From Burkholderiales bacterium (GTDB lineage Bacteria; Pseudomonadota; Gammaproteobacteria; Burkholderiales; Burkholderiaceae_D), in NCBI GenBank assembly GCA_003136595.1, contig PLEY01000053.1:3977-52768 (forward strand): a stretch of 48,792 bases of DNA, given 5' to 3'. The notes beneath the pieces are model-generated. The model worked only from the letters and a program-made list of their open reading frames with translations. It had not been told where the DNA came from and made no database searches. Below are positions 1-8,409 of the stretch, piece after piece (positions within the stretch are counted from its first letter, which is position 1; each line of letters begins with the position of its first letter). The position numbers and the translations under genes are program-made.

Positions 1-104
1 CGTAGCGAGCGTGCCGTAGCGAGCTGCCATAGGCAGCGCGCCGGCAGGACGTGGCCGGCCGGAGCCAGCGCGGTGAGCGAGCGCGGTGAGCGAGCGGCCG
101 GCCG
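1..104. repeat. G+C-rich short direct and inverted repeats at the left edge
   Basis: CGTAGCGAGC occurs twice (1-10 and 15-24), GCGGTGAGCGAG occurs twice in near tandem (about 70-95), and GGCCGGCCGG occurs twice (about 52-61 and 96-105). GCTGCC-ATA-GGCAGC (23-37) can form a tight hairpin, possibly the end of a terminator for a gene lying left of the window, although no T tract follows. No coding frame is convincing here. The array abuts the HNH gene and could contain its promoter, but no clear -35/-10 pair is visible. Confidence 0.6.
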
Positions 105-146
105 GTGTCACACCCAGGGCATGCTTTTTGCATTAAAGTACCGCGT

Positions 147-719
147 ATGACGCTCATTCTCGGACTCGATATCGCAGGACAACCGTTTCGCTGGCTTACC
201 CCCGAAGACGCTGTGTCATACAACGCCACCGGCAAGGTAGCGTGGTCGATAGGCGAGCCGGTCGTCACCTTCCATGGCGGATACAACCGTCAGGGAAAGC
301 AGTCGATCGTCGAGAGCGCGCCCATCATCGCGATCGCGCGTTCGGACATCATGGCGGCCAAGGCACTGGCGTTCCCCCCGCTGGGTGACCGCAACGATGT
401 CCTCTTCAAGCGCGATCGGCATCTGTGTGCCTATTGCGGCGAACAGTACAGCCGCGACAAGCTCACCCGCGATCATGTCCGGCCGCGCTCGCGTGGTGGT
501 CAGGACATCTGGACGAATGTCGTGGCCGCCTGCCGGGCGTGCAACCATCGCAAGGGAGCCCGCCTGCCCGAGGAGGCGCGCATGCCCCTGCTGTATCTGC
601 CTTATGCGCCGTGCCGCTATGAGCATTTCATCCTCTCCGGACGCAACATCCTCGCTGACCAGATGGAGTATCTGGCGGCGATGCTCCCGGCCCACAGCCG
701 CGTGGGCAACGCCAACTAG
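147..719 (+). CDS. HNH endonuclease
   Basis: A 190-residue protein with a classical HNH fold in its second half. CAYC and CRAC supply the four zinc cysteines, and the DHVRPRSRGG stretch followed by N and CNHRKG gives the H-N-H signature. The N-terminal part (ILGLDIAGQPFRW) is of the type seen in stand-alone proteobacterial HNH proteins. The ORF track starts at a GTG at 105, but the ATG at 147 gives the usual N-terminus (MTLILGLD), so it is preferred; no strong Shine-Dalgarno supports either. The gene stands alone, with no methyltransferase or phage genes nearby, so it is neither an obvious restriction unit nor an obvious prophage gene. Family assignment is firm; the biological role (DNA repair-like or housekeeping nuclease) is unknown. 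Confidence 0.85.
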   Translation: MTLILGLDIAGQPFRWLTPEDAVSYNATGKVAWSIGEPVVTFHGGYNRQGKQSIVESAPIIAIARSDIMAAKALAFPPLGDRNDVLFKRDRHLCAYCGEQYSRDKLTRDHVRPRSRGGQDIWTNVVAACRACNHRKGARLPEEARMPLLYLPYAPCRYEHFILSGRNILADQMEYLAAMLPAHSRVGNAN

Positions 720-957
720 TCGAGGCCGCTCCGGTTGGGGCCATGCCCAGTCCGCAGGCGGCCCCGACCGGCCTGTGTTCTCCAACGTACAGAACGATTC
801 CCGGCAGTCGGTGATGATCTGCGTTGACTGGCCTGTTTGAAGCTGCTGTGCCGGGCGCAGGCGCACCCCGCGCAGGATGCGCCTGCGCTCGCGGCGCAAG
901 CGGCGAGTGGGCCGGCATACTGCACGGATCCGTGGCATCAAACTGATGGGGAACACA

Positions 958-1524
958 ATGAAGAAATTTGGATCGGCGCTGGGCGCGTTTGTACTGGCAA
1001 CCAGCTTTGCCCTGGGTGCGGGCTCGTTTTGCGGCACCGCCCGGGCGGCCGCCACCGCAGAGGAGCTCAGCGAGGAAGGGTCCCAGGCCCTGCAGGTTCT
1101 CTACAAGAGTAACCCTGCGGCGCTGGCGATCTCAAAGAAGGCCAAGGCGATCCTGGTCTTTCCAAAGATCGTGAAGGCCGGACTGGTCTTCGGTGGCTCA
1201 TTCGGCGAGGGCGTCCTGATCGAGGGCGCCGCGCGTAACGAATATTTCAATTCAGTGTCCGCCTCCTGGGGCCTGCAAGCGGGGGCGCAGACTTACGGCT
1301 ACGCAGTGTTTCTGATGAACAACAAGTCCCTGAAGTACCTGCACCGCTCGGAAGGTTGGGAGCTCGGTGTCGGCCCGACAGTGGTGGTCGTCGATGAGGG
1401 CGTGGCAAGGAATCTGTCGACCTCGACCCTGCAAAGCGACGCCTATGCATTCATATTCGACCAGCAGGGACTGATGGCAAGCTTCAGCATCGAGGGCACC
1501 AAGGTCACGCGCATCAAGCGCTAA
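958..1524 (+). CDS. SYLF/Ysc84-domain lipid-binding protein, exported
   Basis: 188 residues starting at the ATG at 958, preceded by GGGGAACACA; an in-frame ATG four codons upstream is possible. MKKFGSALGAFVLATSFALG followed by an Ala-rich stretch ending near TARA-AAT is a good Sec signal peptide, so the protein is probably periplasmic. The rest matches the SYLF (Ysc84) domain: conserved KAKAILVFPKIVKAG, then GGSFGEGVL, SWGLQAGAQTYG, and a C-terminal DAYAFIFDQQGLMASFSIEGTKV block. In eukaryotes this domain binds phosphoinositides; bacterial versions are common small exported proteins of unclear function. No operon partner is apparent: the next gene lies nearly 400 bases downstream. Assignment is confident, function is not. 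Confidence 0.88.
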   Translation: MKKFGSALGAFVLATSFALGAGSFCGTARAAATAEELSEEGSQALQVLYKSNPAALAISKKAKAILVFPKIVKAGLVFGGSFGEGVLIEGAARNEYFNSVSASWGLQAGAQTYGYAVFLMNNKSLKYLHRSEGWELGVGPTVVVVDEGVARNLSTSTLQSDAYAFIFDQQGLMASFSIEGTKVTRIKR

Positions 1525-1910
1525 GCGAGGCGCCCGGTTCGGTCCTGAAAGAGTGACCGACCAGGCGGCCCTCGGAGACACCCCGGGGCACTGCAGAGCG
1601 TCCAGCCACGGGGCGGCGTCAAGCCCGATTGAACTCAGAAGACGCCGGGGCGCCCGACCACGCTTTCACCTAGACCTCACCCGCACGCGCCTCTCCCAGC
1701 GCGGCGCTCCCGCCTCCCGCTGCCATAGGCCTGGGCCAGACGCCCGGACCGGGTACGGCCGGCATCGACCGGGCCACATCGAGTTGTTAGGAAATGTCAC
1801 GGCCGCGCGCTGCTCGGTCCGGGCTTGGGCACCATGTCAGCTCGCATCACGGGCACTGCTCGTCGCTTGACGGCGGGCCAGGTTGGTGCCACGCCTTTGG
1901 GAGTCTTGGC
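1525..1910. other. Non-coding stretch between SYLF and LTXXQ-like genes
   Basis: About 385 bases without a convincing gene. The overlapping ORFs reported here (1553-1870 plus, 1252-1581 minus, 1837-2157 minus) have compositionally biased Arg/Pro/Ala translations and no recognisable motif. No clear terminator or promoter pair is visible. Part of the stretch may be 5' coding sequence or leader for the downstream exported protein, whose start is uncertain. Confidence 0.4.
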
Positions 1911-2492
1911 ATGCATGCTGGGTCCGAGCAGGATCGATCCGCCCCGCCACCGAGCCGGTGCGCCCCTCTCCTCGGTCAGTACCGCCCGTCCTCACGCTGC
2001 GCGCTCGCAACCCTCGTGCTGTGCCTGTTTGGCACACCCGCTTTCGCGCAATCCCCGGGCGGCGGTTTTCCCGGCACGGGCGGAAATCGCAGCCCGATGC
2101 GGCAGAACCTCCCGAGCGATGACACGAAGTGTCCGGCAGCCAAATTGGGACCCTCACTCGCCGACCGGTTCAACGTCGAGCTCGATGCCTCACGGGTGGC
2201 CCTCGAACTGAAGGCTGAACAGATGTCCGCCTGGGGACGCTTTGAGTCCTCCTCGAAGAAGGCGTTGCGCGACCTGACCCGCGGAGAACAACCGCACACC
2301 GTCTCACTCTCCGAGATGCTCGCACCCCAGCTCATCGATCAGGCCCTGGACGATCCCCGCGACCGCCTGACCGCGCTCGAGGACGTCGGCGACAGTGCCA
2401 AGGCACTTTATCAGGACCTGACGCCGGACCAGCGCAGGATTGCGGACTCCCGACTGCCGAAACTGGTACGTCTCCTGGCTGGTGGACCTTAG
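1911..2492 (+). CDS. Periplasmic Spy/LTXXQ-like protein
   Basis: The C-terminal two thirds are a soluble helical protein ending in LTPDQRRIADSRLPKLVRLL, an LTXXQ-like motif as in Spy/CpxP-type periplasmic chaperones. Upstream, RCALATLVLCLFGTPAFAQS looks like a signal-peptide core with cleavage after AFA. The ATG at 1911 puts about 27 residues before the hydrophobic core, which is long, so the true start may be a non-ATG codon nearer 1960; the track's start at 1794 is unlikely. The mature part begins with a Gly-rich linker (GGGFPGTGG). Single gene, flanked by stretches with no assignable gene. Export is well supported; chaperone function is inference from the motif only. Confidence 0.6.
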   Translation: MHAGSEQDRSAPPPSRCAPLLGQYRPSSRCALATLVLCLFGTPAFAQSPGGGFPGTGGNRSPMRQNLPSDDTKCPAAKLGPSLADRFNVELDASRVALELKAEQMSAWGRFESSSKKALRDLTRGEQPHTVSLSEMLAPQLIDQALDDPRDRLTALEDVGDSAKALYQDLTPDQRRIADSRLPKLVRLLAGGP

Positions 2493-3115
2493 ACGCCCAC
2501 CGGCTGCGCGCTGGCGCAAGTACAGGGGGGCCTAAGATGGTCACGGGCCTCTCTATCATGAAGACTCCCGCCACGACTCGGCTTGCGCCATTGAAGTAAG
2601 GGATTGCTGCTTTGGCGAACCGAGCGTGGGGCGCTTGGGCGCGCCACGACTACTTTGGTCTCCACAGGCGTGGGCGTTTCCCTGTCGCCACAGAGGACAC
2701 CGGTTCGGGGCGCCCCGCCCCACCCTGAAAGCAATCCCGAAGGAAATCCACCACAGCGTCGGGGACCGTTGCTGCAGTCGAGACGCAAGGCTGCTGTCGA
2801 GGTTGTGTGCACGAGGCACTGCCGCAGTGGCAAAAGGGGTATCAAGCCCGGTGTCGCGTCGACCACAAGCTTTTGAGGGCGGCGCCAGACGCTCTCCTCG
2901 CGCTTTGCGCCAGGGAAGGGGAATGCGCGCCGCGTTGTTGGTCAATTCGATCAGCACGCCGGCCCCGCCGGGGACCTCCCGCGCTCGAGGCGCAAAGCAC
3001 ACTTCGAGGACAGTGGTGGGAACGGTACCAGGAAGGATGCCGGGGATGGTTCCAGGGACACCGCTCAGCCTGCTTCCCGCCGCCGTAGTTTTGAACAGGG
3101 CGACCGGCCCCAATC
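2493..3115. other. Non-coding block of about 620 bases, possible degenerate element
   Basis: Several long overlapping ORFs exist on both strands (2556-3326 minus, 2626-3204 plus and others), but all read as Arg/Pro/Gly-rich shadow translations with no domain. The block ends in a 12-bp-period repeat (3018-3065). No transposase motif, inverted termini or tRNA-like fold was found by eye. It could be a decayed mobile element, a dispersed intergenic repeat or an unannotated structured RNA; nothing in the sequence decides between these. Confidence 0.4.
3018..3065. repeat. 12-bp-period tandem repeat, copy A
   Basis: Four consecutive imperfect 12-base units on the plus strand: GGGAACGGTACC, AGGAAGGATGCC, GGGGATGGTTCC, AGGGACACCGCT. 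On the minus strand the units follow TCCCnGG every 12 bases and would read PGTIPGILPGTVP in one frame. A related array with the same period and core lies at 10064-10111. It sits in an intergenic block just downstream of the lipoprotein gene's 3' end. Confidence 0.65.
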
Positions 3116-3628
3116 CTACCTTCGGTGGCCCATGCGGCCGCCGTCCCCGAGCAGATCGGGACCGTTCTCGGTCTTCGCCACCACGCCAGCCTCGTCGAAA
3201 GTGATCGTGAAGAGCGAATTGTAGACGTCGTCTTCCTTGTAGCGATAATCCCAGGTCTCGTGATCCCGGATGGTGCGGCGCGCAGCAGGAGGACCGAAGT
3301 GTTCGAGGATGTCCGCCTTGGTCCACTCATCTCGACGGATGCGGGCGAAGTGTCGGGGGGTGAGCACCTGATCGACGGCGTCCACCTGACCGGAGGGTCC
3401 AAACCTTGCGGCATAGGCAAACTGGCCCATCGGGCCGGTTGCATAAATCATCAGCTCGCCCGAGGGCGTGTTGGTGTCGACCGAGGGCTCGCCAAAGCGC
3501 TGCACGACTTCGGCGCGCGTCATCCCTGGTGCGATGTGGCTCGGATAATTCGCGCATCCGCAGGCGAGCGCCGCGCAGGCCAAGGCCAGCGCGCGTACCG
3601 GGAATGAGCGCACGCCCTCAAGCCACAT
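3116..3628 (-). CDS. BamE/SmpA-like lipoprotein with two OmlA-type repeats
   Basis: 170 residues from the ATG at 3628, which has AGGA five bases upstream; an alternative ATG at 3655 adds nine residues. The N-terminus (VRALALACAALACGCANY) is a hydrophobic leader ending in cysteines, so a lipoprotein is likely although the lipobox (LACGC) is not canonical. PGMTRAEVVQRFGEP and a second copy, WTKADILEHFGPP, are the start motifs of the SmpA/OmlA (BamE) fold, so the protein probably carries two such small domains. BamE proteins are outer-membrane assembly factors, but two-domain relatives are usually uncharacterised lipoproteins. Encoded immediately downstream of the amidase on the same strand; a longer start would overlap it. 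Confidence 0.72.
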   Translation of the reverse strand: MWLEGVRSFPVRALALACAALACGCANYPSHIAPGMTRAEVVQRFGEPSVDTNTPSGELMIYATGPMGQFAYAARFGPSGQVDAVDQVLTPRHFARIRRDEWTKADILEHFGPPAARRTIRDHETWDYRYKEDDVYNSLFTITFDEAGVVAKTENGPDLLGDGGRMGHRR

Positions 3629-3732
3629 CCGTATCCTGTGTGTTACGCGAGACATACTCTGGTGAGGCGTTCTGGCCCCATTGTACAGACCAGGCAGCAC
3701 CACCCGAGGGCGGAGGTCCCGCCTGCTCCCTG

Positions 3733-5136
3733 CTAGGTCAAGGGCGGTGGGCCCAAGCGGGGCAAGGCCGCTTCGAGCGAGCGCGCTGCCCTGAGTACCA
3801 GCGCATCGGCATGCATCGGTCCGACCAGCTGGGCGGCCAGGGGCAATCCTGCATTGTTCAGCCCACACGGTACGACCACGGCCGGCTGCTGCGTGAGATT
3901 AAAGGGGTAGCTAAAAGGCGTCCAGCCCAGAAAGTCCTCCGGTCCGCGACTGGGCACCCGACCCGTTGGCTCTGCCGCCAGGGCCGCCACGGCCACAGCG
4001 GGCGTGAGCAGCAGGTCATACTGCAGATGGAACTGGCGCATGCGGCTGCCCAGTTCGGCGCGCCGCATGTGGGTCCGGTTCACCTCGAGGCCGCTCAGGA
4101 CGCGCCCTCTCTCGGCCTGCCAGAGGAGCATGGGGTCGAGCTCGCGATGCCGCGTCGGATCAATCCCGTCAACGAGAGTGGCCGCGCCCAGAAACCACAG
4201 TGTGCAGATCAGCTCGAGCGGGTCCTCAAATCCTGGATCGACCGCCTCGACATGGGCGCCCTGATCGGCCAGGACTTCGGCACAATGCGCGACGGCCTGG
4301 GCCACCTCGGAATCGACCTTGGCGTAACCGAGGGTCGGTGAGTAGGCGATACGCAGGCCGCGCACGCCCGCATCGATCCCGATCCGGTAGTCGCAGGCCT
4401 GATAAGGCAGCGCACTCCAGTCGCGCGGATCGGGGCCAGAGAGCACCGTCAGAAGCAGCGCGGCATCCTCGACGGTGCGGGCATGTGGCCCGACATGACT
4501 GAGGCTGCCAAACGGCGAACTGGGCCAGGCCGGCACACGCCCGAAGGACGCCTTGTGGCCGACGATTCCCGAGAATGCCGAAGGGATCCGGATCGAGCCT
4601 GCGCCATCGGTGCCGAGCGCAAGGGGCCCCATCCCGGCGGCAACCGCGGCGGCCGACCCGCCCGAACTGCCCCCCGGCGTGTGCTTCAGATTCCAGGGGT
4701 TGCGCGTCACGCCGGTCAGATAGCTGTCGGTGACGGCCTTGCAGCCAAATTCGGGGGTGGTGGTCTTCCCGAGGAGCACGGCGCCGTGCTCGCGCAAACG
4801 CGCGACAGCCGGGGCGTCGATGTCCCACGGCTGGTTGGCCTCGACACTGAGCGAACCCCGCAGGGTCGAAGAGCCCTTGGTCAGGATGAGATCCTTGACC
4901 GAGACCGGTACCCCGTCCAGAAGACCTCGAGGCGTGCCCTGCTGCCAGCGCGCCTCGGCGGCGCGCGCCGCTTCGAGAGCACCGTTTTCGTCAACCAGGC
5001 GAAACGCGTTGAGCGCCGGGTTCTGCTTGCGGATGCGCCCCAGAACCGCGTCAGTCGCCTCGAGGGGTGACGCCAGGCGGCGGCGGTAGAGCTGGAGCAG
5101 TTCGAGCGCCGAGCAGTCGGCAAGATCGGTGGACAT
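3733..5136 (-). CDS. Amidase-signature (AS) family amidase
   Basis: 467 residues, normal for the family. The AS catalytic triad is visible: Lys81 in VSVKDL, the cis-serine in GGSSGGSAAA (about residue 158), and nucleophile Ser181 in TDGAGSIRIPS. Such enzymes hydrolyse C-N bonds of amides, either in catabolism or as GatA in Glu-tRNA(Gln) amidation. The absence of gatB/gatC neighbours and the degradative context (crotonase, serine hydrolase, LIV-type binding protein) favour a catabolic amidase; the substrate cannot be read from sequence. Start: ATG at 5136, with GAGGT about ten bases upstream. Downstream (3') the BamE-like lipoprotein follows on the same strand. Confidence 0.92.
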   Translation of the reverse strand: MSTDLADCSALELLQLYRRRLASPLEATDAVLGRIRKQNPALNAFRLVDENGALEAARAAEARWQQGTPRGLLDGVPVSVKDLILTKGSSTLRGSLSVEANQPWDIDAPAVARLREHGAVLLGKTTTPEFGCKAVTDSYLTGVTRNPWNLKHTPGGSSGGSAAAVAAGMGPLALGTDGAGSIRIPSAFSGIVGHKASFGRVPAWPSSPFGSLSHVGPHARTVEDAALLLTVLSGPDPRDWSALPYQACDYRIGIDAGVRGLRIAYSPTLGYAKVDSEVAQAVAHCAEVLADQGAHVEAVDPGFEDPLELICTLWFLGAATLVDGIDPTRHRELDPMLLWQAERGRVLSGLEVNRTHMRRAELGSRMRQFHLQYDLLLTPAVAVAALAAEPTGRVPSRGPEDFLGWTPFSYPFNLTQQPAVVVPCGLNNAGLPLAAQLVGPMHADALVLRAARSLEAALPRLGPPPLT

Positions 5137-5205
5137 GATTGTGATACCTCACGGGACGGCCGGAACGGCTGGAACGGCCGGGCTGCACGACGCTTGAACC
5201 TCCTC

Positions 5206-6270
5206 TTAGGGCAGCACGCTGCGCGCGCGGCGATGCGTGGGCCCGAAGGCGATCAAGGTTCCTGCCATGGCGAAGACACATCCTAGCAGCACATCCCCGA
5301 TGCGTTCCACCACGACGTGCGTCGTGAACCCGGATTTCGAGGACACGTCAAGGCAGACCAGCACGAAGACCACGACGAGCGCGCTGTGAAGCCAGTAATT
5401 GCGGCGCACGAAGTGCGGCAGAAAAAATGCCATCGACAGCGCCACGGCGGACAGGACAAGCGGATTGGGCACGACGGTGATCAACCCCACCGCCAGACCG
5501 GCGCCGGCGAGGGTTCCAAACATCCGCTGCACGATGCGCTCGTAGCTGCGTGCGGCATCAGGCCACATCACGACCAGGGTCGAGACCGTAAGCCAGGTCG
5601 GATGGACCTGGTCGACGACCTGGCCGAGGGTCCAGGCGGCGCCCGCCACGGCCATGTAACTAAGCGCATAGCGCCACAGCAGGGGCCTGGCCGCGCGTAG
5701 CTTGAACAGGGCCACGCGGACCGTCGCGAACTCGCCCGGGTGCAGATCCGCGGCGAGAACGGCCTCGAGCGTCCGCACCGCCGCAGCTATCGCCACAGCC
5801 ACCAGACAGAGCTCCAGAAAGTCCCAGGCGCCGAGCTCACGCACGGTGCTCATGAGCAGGCCGACGATGAGCCCAAAGCGTGTCGCCTGCAGGAACGGGG
5901 CGCCCGCCCATGCCGCGAGGCCCGCCACGAACGTCAGGGGGCAGAACACAGCCGCAAACAGCCACTGCGAATCGCGGCACAGGATCGACGCGACACCGCC
6001 CAGCGCAATCGCGGCCGCACTCCAGGCCAGCATCGCAAGCCGGTTGGCGAGGGCCCCTTCGAGATCGGCCATGGTCATGAAGAAGGCGAGCGCAAGAGCC
6101 ACCACCGGGGCTTCGGGAATGTCGGAGAAGAGCCCAAAAACCGCTGCCATGACGAGGGTCGCGATGGCCACCAGGCCTCGATGCCACGGTGGCCCGCCGT
6201 CCGCCATGGCGAGCGAACGCCTGGTGTAGACCTCCCAGCGCCGTGCCTGCCTCTGCCACCGTGACGCCAC
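5206..6270 (-). CDS. FUSC-family inner-membrane protein (YccS/AaeB-like)
   Basis: 354 residues with two blocks of hydrophobic helices. The N-terminal block runs from about residue 33 to 170. A middle soluble stretch (LHPGEFATVRVALFKLRAARPLLWRY) separates it from a second block of TM helices beginning YALSYMAVAGAAWTLG and containing MWPDAARSYERIVQRMFGTLAGAGLA, the hallmark FUSC-2 signature (RxxxRxxGTxxG). FUSC proteins include fusaric-acid and aromatic-acid efflux components. Start is GTG at 6270 with GGAGG four bases upstream. Sits 11 bases downstream of the crotonase gene, so probably co-transcribed with it. Efflux of an aromatic or carboxylic acid is inference from family only. Confidence 0.85.
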   Translation of the reverse strand: MASRWQRQARRWEVYTRRSLAMADGGPPWHRGLVAIATLVMAAVFGLFSDIPEAPVVALALAFFMTMADLEGALANRLAMLAWSAAAIALGGVASILCRDSQWLFAAVFCPLTFVAGLAAWAGAPFLQATRFGLIVGLLMSTVRELGAWDFLELCLVAVAIAAAVRTLEAVLAADLHPGEFATVRVALFKLRAARPLLWRYALSYMAVAGAAWTLGQVVDQVHPTWLTVSTLVVMWPDAARSYERIVQRMFGTLAGAGLAVGLITVVPNPLVLSAVALSMAFFLPHFVRRNYWLHSALVVVFVLVCLDVSSKSGFTTHVVVERIGDVLLGCVFAMAGTLIAFGPTHRRARSVLP

Positions 6271-6281
6271 GCTGCCTCCGG

Positions 6282-7082
6282 CTAGGATCCCGTGAAGCGC
6301 GCGGCGCGCTTGTCGATGAACGAACGCACGCCCTCGGCGGCATCGGCGCTGTTGGCAAGGCGCATCTGCGTGGCTGCAAACTGTTCGATGGCCGCGGCGG
6401 GGCCTCTCTCAAGCGCCAGAATCGCGTTGGCCCGAGTCGCCACGACGGCAGCCGGTGCCTGTGCCGCGATCCGCTCGGCGAGCTCCAGGGCCGCACCCAG
6501 TTCCTCGCCAGGTGCCACCACCGCCTGCACCAGCCCCATGGCAAGTGCCTGGGAGGCATCGAATTCATCGCCCGTGAGGAGGACCATGAGGGCACGCCCG
6601 AGCCCCGCGCGCTCGGCGATGCGGACTGTGGCGCCCCCGGTGGCCATGATGCCGCGCTTGACCTCGAGCTGCGCGAAGCGGCAGTCGCTCGCGGCGATGA
6701 CCATGTCCGCAGCGAGCATGAGCTCGATGCCGATGGTAAAGGTGATACCGCGCACCGCAGCGACCACGGGCTTGGTGCGACGCCGGCCGCGGTCATCGGG
6801 GCGCAGATCGAAGGGGTCGATCAAGTGGCTGGGCATCGACGGCTCACCGCTCCTGAGCAGCGGGGCCATGGCCGGCAGGTCGAGCCCGGCCGTGAAATGC
6901 GGGCCATGCGCGTGCAGCACGCCGCAACGCAGGGCGGGGTCGTCCTCGAGGCGCGTATAGGCCTCGGCCAGCTCCCGGGTCATCTTCGGCGTGTAGCCAT
7001 TGAGCTTGGCGGGCCGGTTCACTCCCATCAGAAACAGGGGTCCGCGACACTCGGTGCTGATCTCTCCTTCGGGGTGGGGCAT
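6282..7082 (-). CDS. Enoyl-CoA hydratase/isomerase (crotonase) family protein
   Basis: 266 residues from the ATG at 7082, chosen because AAGGAG lies six bases upstream; the ATG at 7088 touches the Shine-Dalgarno. Crotonase landmarks: the first oxyanion-hole segment FTAGLDLPAM, the second RGITFTIGIELMLAADMVIA, and LEVKRGIMATGGATVRI. The first catalytic Glu of hydratases is retained (LEVKRG), but the position corresponding to the second Glu (rat E164), in GRALMVLLTG, aligns by eye to a non-acidic residue. The protein may therefore be an isomerase or other crotonase rather than a classical hydratase. Lies between the serine hydrolase and FUSC genes on the same strand. Confidence 0.88.
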   Translation of the reverse strand: MPHPEGEISTECRGPLFLMGVNRPAKLNGYTPKMTRELAEAYTRLEDDPALRCGVLHAHGPHFTAGLDLPAMAPLLRSGEPSMPSHLIDPFDLRPDDRGRRRTKPVVAAVRGITFTIGIELMLAADMVIAASDCRFAQLEVKRGIMATGGATVRIAERAGLGRALMVLLTGDEFDASQALAMGLVQAVVAPGEELGAALELAERIAAQAPAAVVATRANAILALERGPAAAIEQFAATQMRLANSADAAEGVRSFIDKRAARFTGS

Positions 7083-7177
7083 GCTCATCTCCTTGGCTGC
7101 ATAACGGGTCCGCCTCAGTCTCGCCCGCGGTCTCGGTTGCAAGCCGGGACCGGGGCCCGGCGGCGACCCGGCCCGGG

Positions 7178-8323
7178 TCAGGCTGCGCTGCGCAGGCCCG
7201 CGTAGACGTGCTCATAGAACAGCGCACGCAGCGCCTCGCGCTGATTGGGCGCCTGCACCATCAGGATCGCCGTCAGGTCGTGCCTCGGATCGACCCACTG
7301 GAAGGTTCCTGCAAGGCCGCCCCAGAAGTATTCCCCTGGCGCGCCGGTCCCGCTGGAGGCAAGCCGCACGGCGACACCCAGACCAAAGCCATAGTCCGGG
7401 CCGGGCAGGTACATCGGACCCCGTGCAATTCCCTCGAGATGATCGCGCGTCATGAGCCCGACAGTACTGGCCTCGAGGATCTGGGTCGCCCCGAACCGAC
7501 CCTCACCGCGCAGCATGGACTGAAAGCGGGCGTAGTCGGCGACGGTCGAGACGAGCCCGCCCCCTCCGGACTCGAACACCGGAGCCTCTCGCACGTCGAT
7601 GAGGCGGACCGGCTCGCCGGTGTCGGGATCGAGCCGATACGGTTCGGCGACGCGGTGCTGCTTGCCCGGCGGGACCCAGAAGGCCGTGTCGACCATTCCC
7701 AAAGGCCCGAAGATGCGCTCCTGGAGAAAGGCCCCGAGGGTGGTTGCACAAAGCTCCTCGATGAGGGCGCCCAAGAGATCGGTGGCACGGCTGTACTCCC
7801 AGGTTGTGCCGGGCTCGTAGGCGAGCGGCAACTTGGCGAGTGCGGCCGCGAACTGCCGATTTGAAAGGCGGCGGCTCTCGACGCCGGACCGGATGTATTC
7901 GTCCTTGACGAGCGAGCGCTCGAAGTACCCGTAGGTGAGGCCCGCGGTGTGGCGCAAGAGATCGCGGATCGTCATGGCGTGCCGGGCCCGGCGCATGACA
8001 AGACGCCGCCCCGCCCCGCTACCCTCCTCGCTGCCCACGTTCAGGTGAGCATAGTCCGGCAGGTAGGTCGCAACCGGTTCATCGAGTCGCACGCGGCCCT
8101 CCTCGAGCAGCATGAGCAGCGCGACCGAGGTGACGGGCTTGGTCATCGAGTAGATCCGGAAGATCGCGTCCTCACTCATCGGCGCGACGCCCTGCGGATC
8201 AAGCCGGCCGAGTGCGCGGCACAGGAGCGGCCGCTCGCCCCGCGCAACCCACAACACCGCTCCGGGCAGCCGTTGTGTCTCGATCTCGCGCTCGAAGACG
8301 CCGATCAACGATTCAAATGACAT
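7178..8323 (-). CDS. Class C beta-lactamase-like serine hydrolase (esterase/EstB type)
   Basis: 381 residues. The nucleophile motif SMTK (SxxK) lies near residue 60, a tyrosine motif YSRAT replaces the usual YxN, and WGGLAGTFQW is in the position of the third (KTG/HTG) box. This pattern is typical of family VIII esterases and of uncharacterised beta-lactamase-fold hydrolases rather than true cephalosporinases. No signal peptide is seen, which also argues against a periplasmic beta-lactamase. Start at the ATG 8323 (MSFESLIG) with GGAG six bases upstream; the track start at 8341 is six codons longer. Same strand as crotonase and FUSC, 95 bases upstream of the crotonase start. Confidence 0.88.
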   Translation of the reverse strand: MSFESLIGVFEREIETQRLPGAVLWVARGERPLLCRALGRLDPQGVAPMSEDAIFRIYSMTKPVTSVALLMLLEEGRVRLDEPVATYLPDYAHLNVGSEEGSGAGRRLVMRRARHAMTIRDLLRHTAGLTYGYFERSLVKDEYIRSGVESRRLSNRQFAAALAKLPLAYEPGTTWEYSRATDLLGALIEELCATTLGAFLQERIFGPLGMVDTAFWVPPGKQHRVAEPYRLDPDTGEPVRLIDVREAPVFESGGGGLVSTVADYARFQSMLRGEGRFGATQILEASTVGLMTRDHLEGIARGPMYLPGPDYGFGLGVAVRLASSGTGAPGEYFWGGLAGTFQWVDPRHDLTAILMVQAPNQREALRALFYEHVYAGLRSAA

Positions 8324-8409
8324 GGATGACTCCGTATGCAATCCACCGCCCGGACCCTCCGCCAGGCTCTGGGCTATTCTATGCGGATTGGATCCCCAAG
8401 GAGAATCGG

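Noticed and set aside
1-104. CRISPR-like array at the left edge
   Set aside because: Repeats are short, unevenly spaced and low-complexity; no spacers or cas genes.
147-719. HNH gene as part of a restriction-modification or phage-defence system
   Set aside because: No methyltransferase, restriction subunit or phage-like partner nearby.
2556-3326. 256-residue minus-strand ORF with PGTIPGILPGTVP
   Set aside because: Repeat-derived and otherwise Arg/Pro-rich without a domain; overlaps the lipoprotein gene in another frame.
7178-8323. True beta-lactamase resistance gene
   Set aside because: No signal peptide, YSR instead of YxN and WGG instead of KTG; fits a family VIII esterase-like hydrolase.
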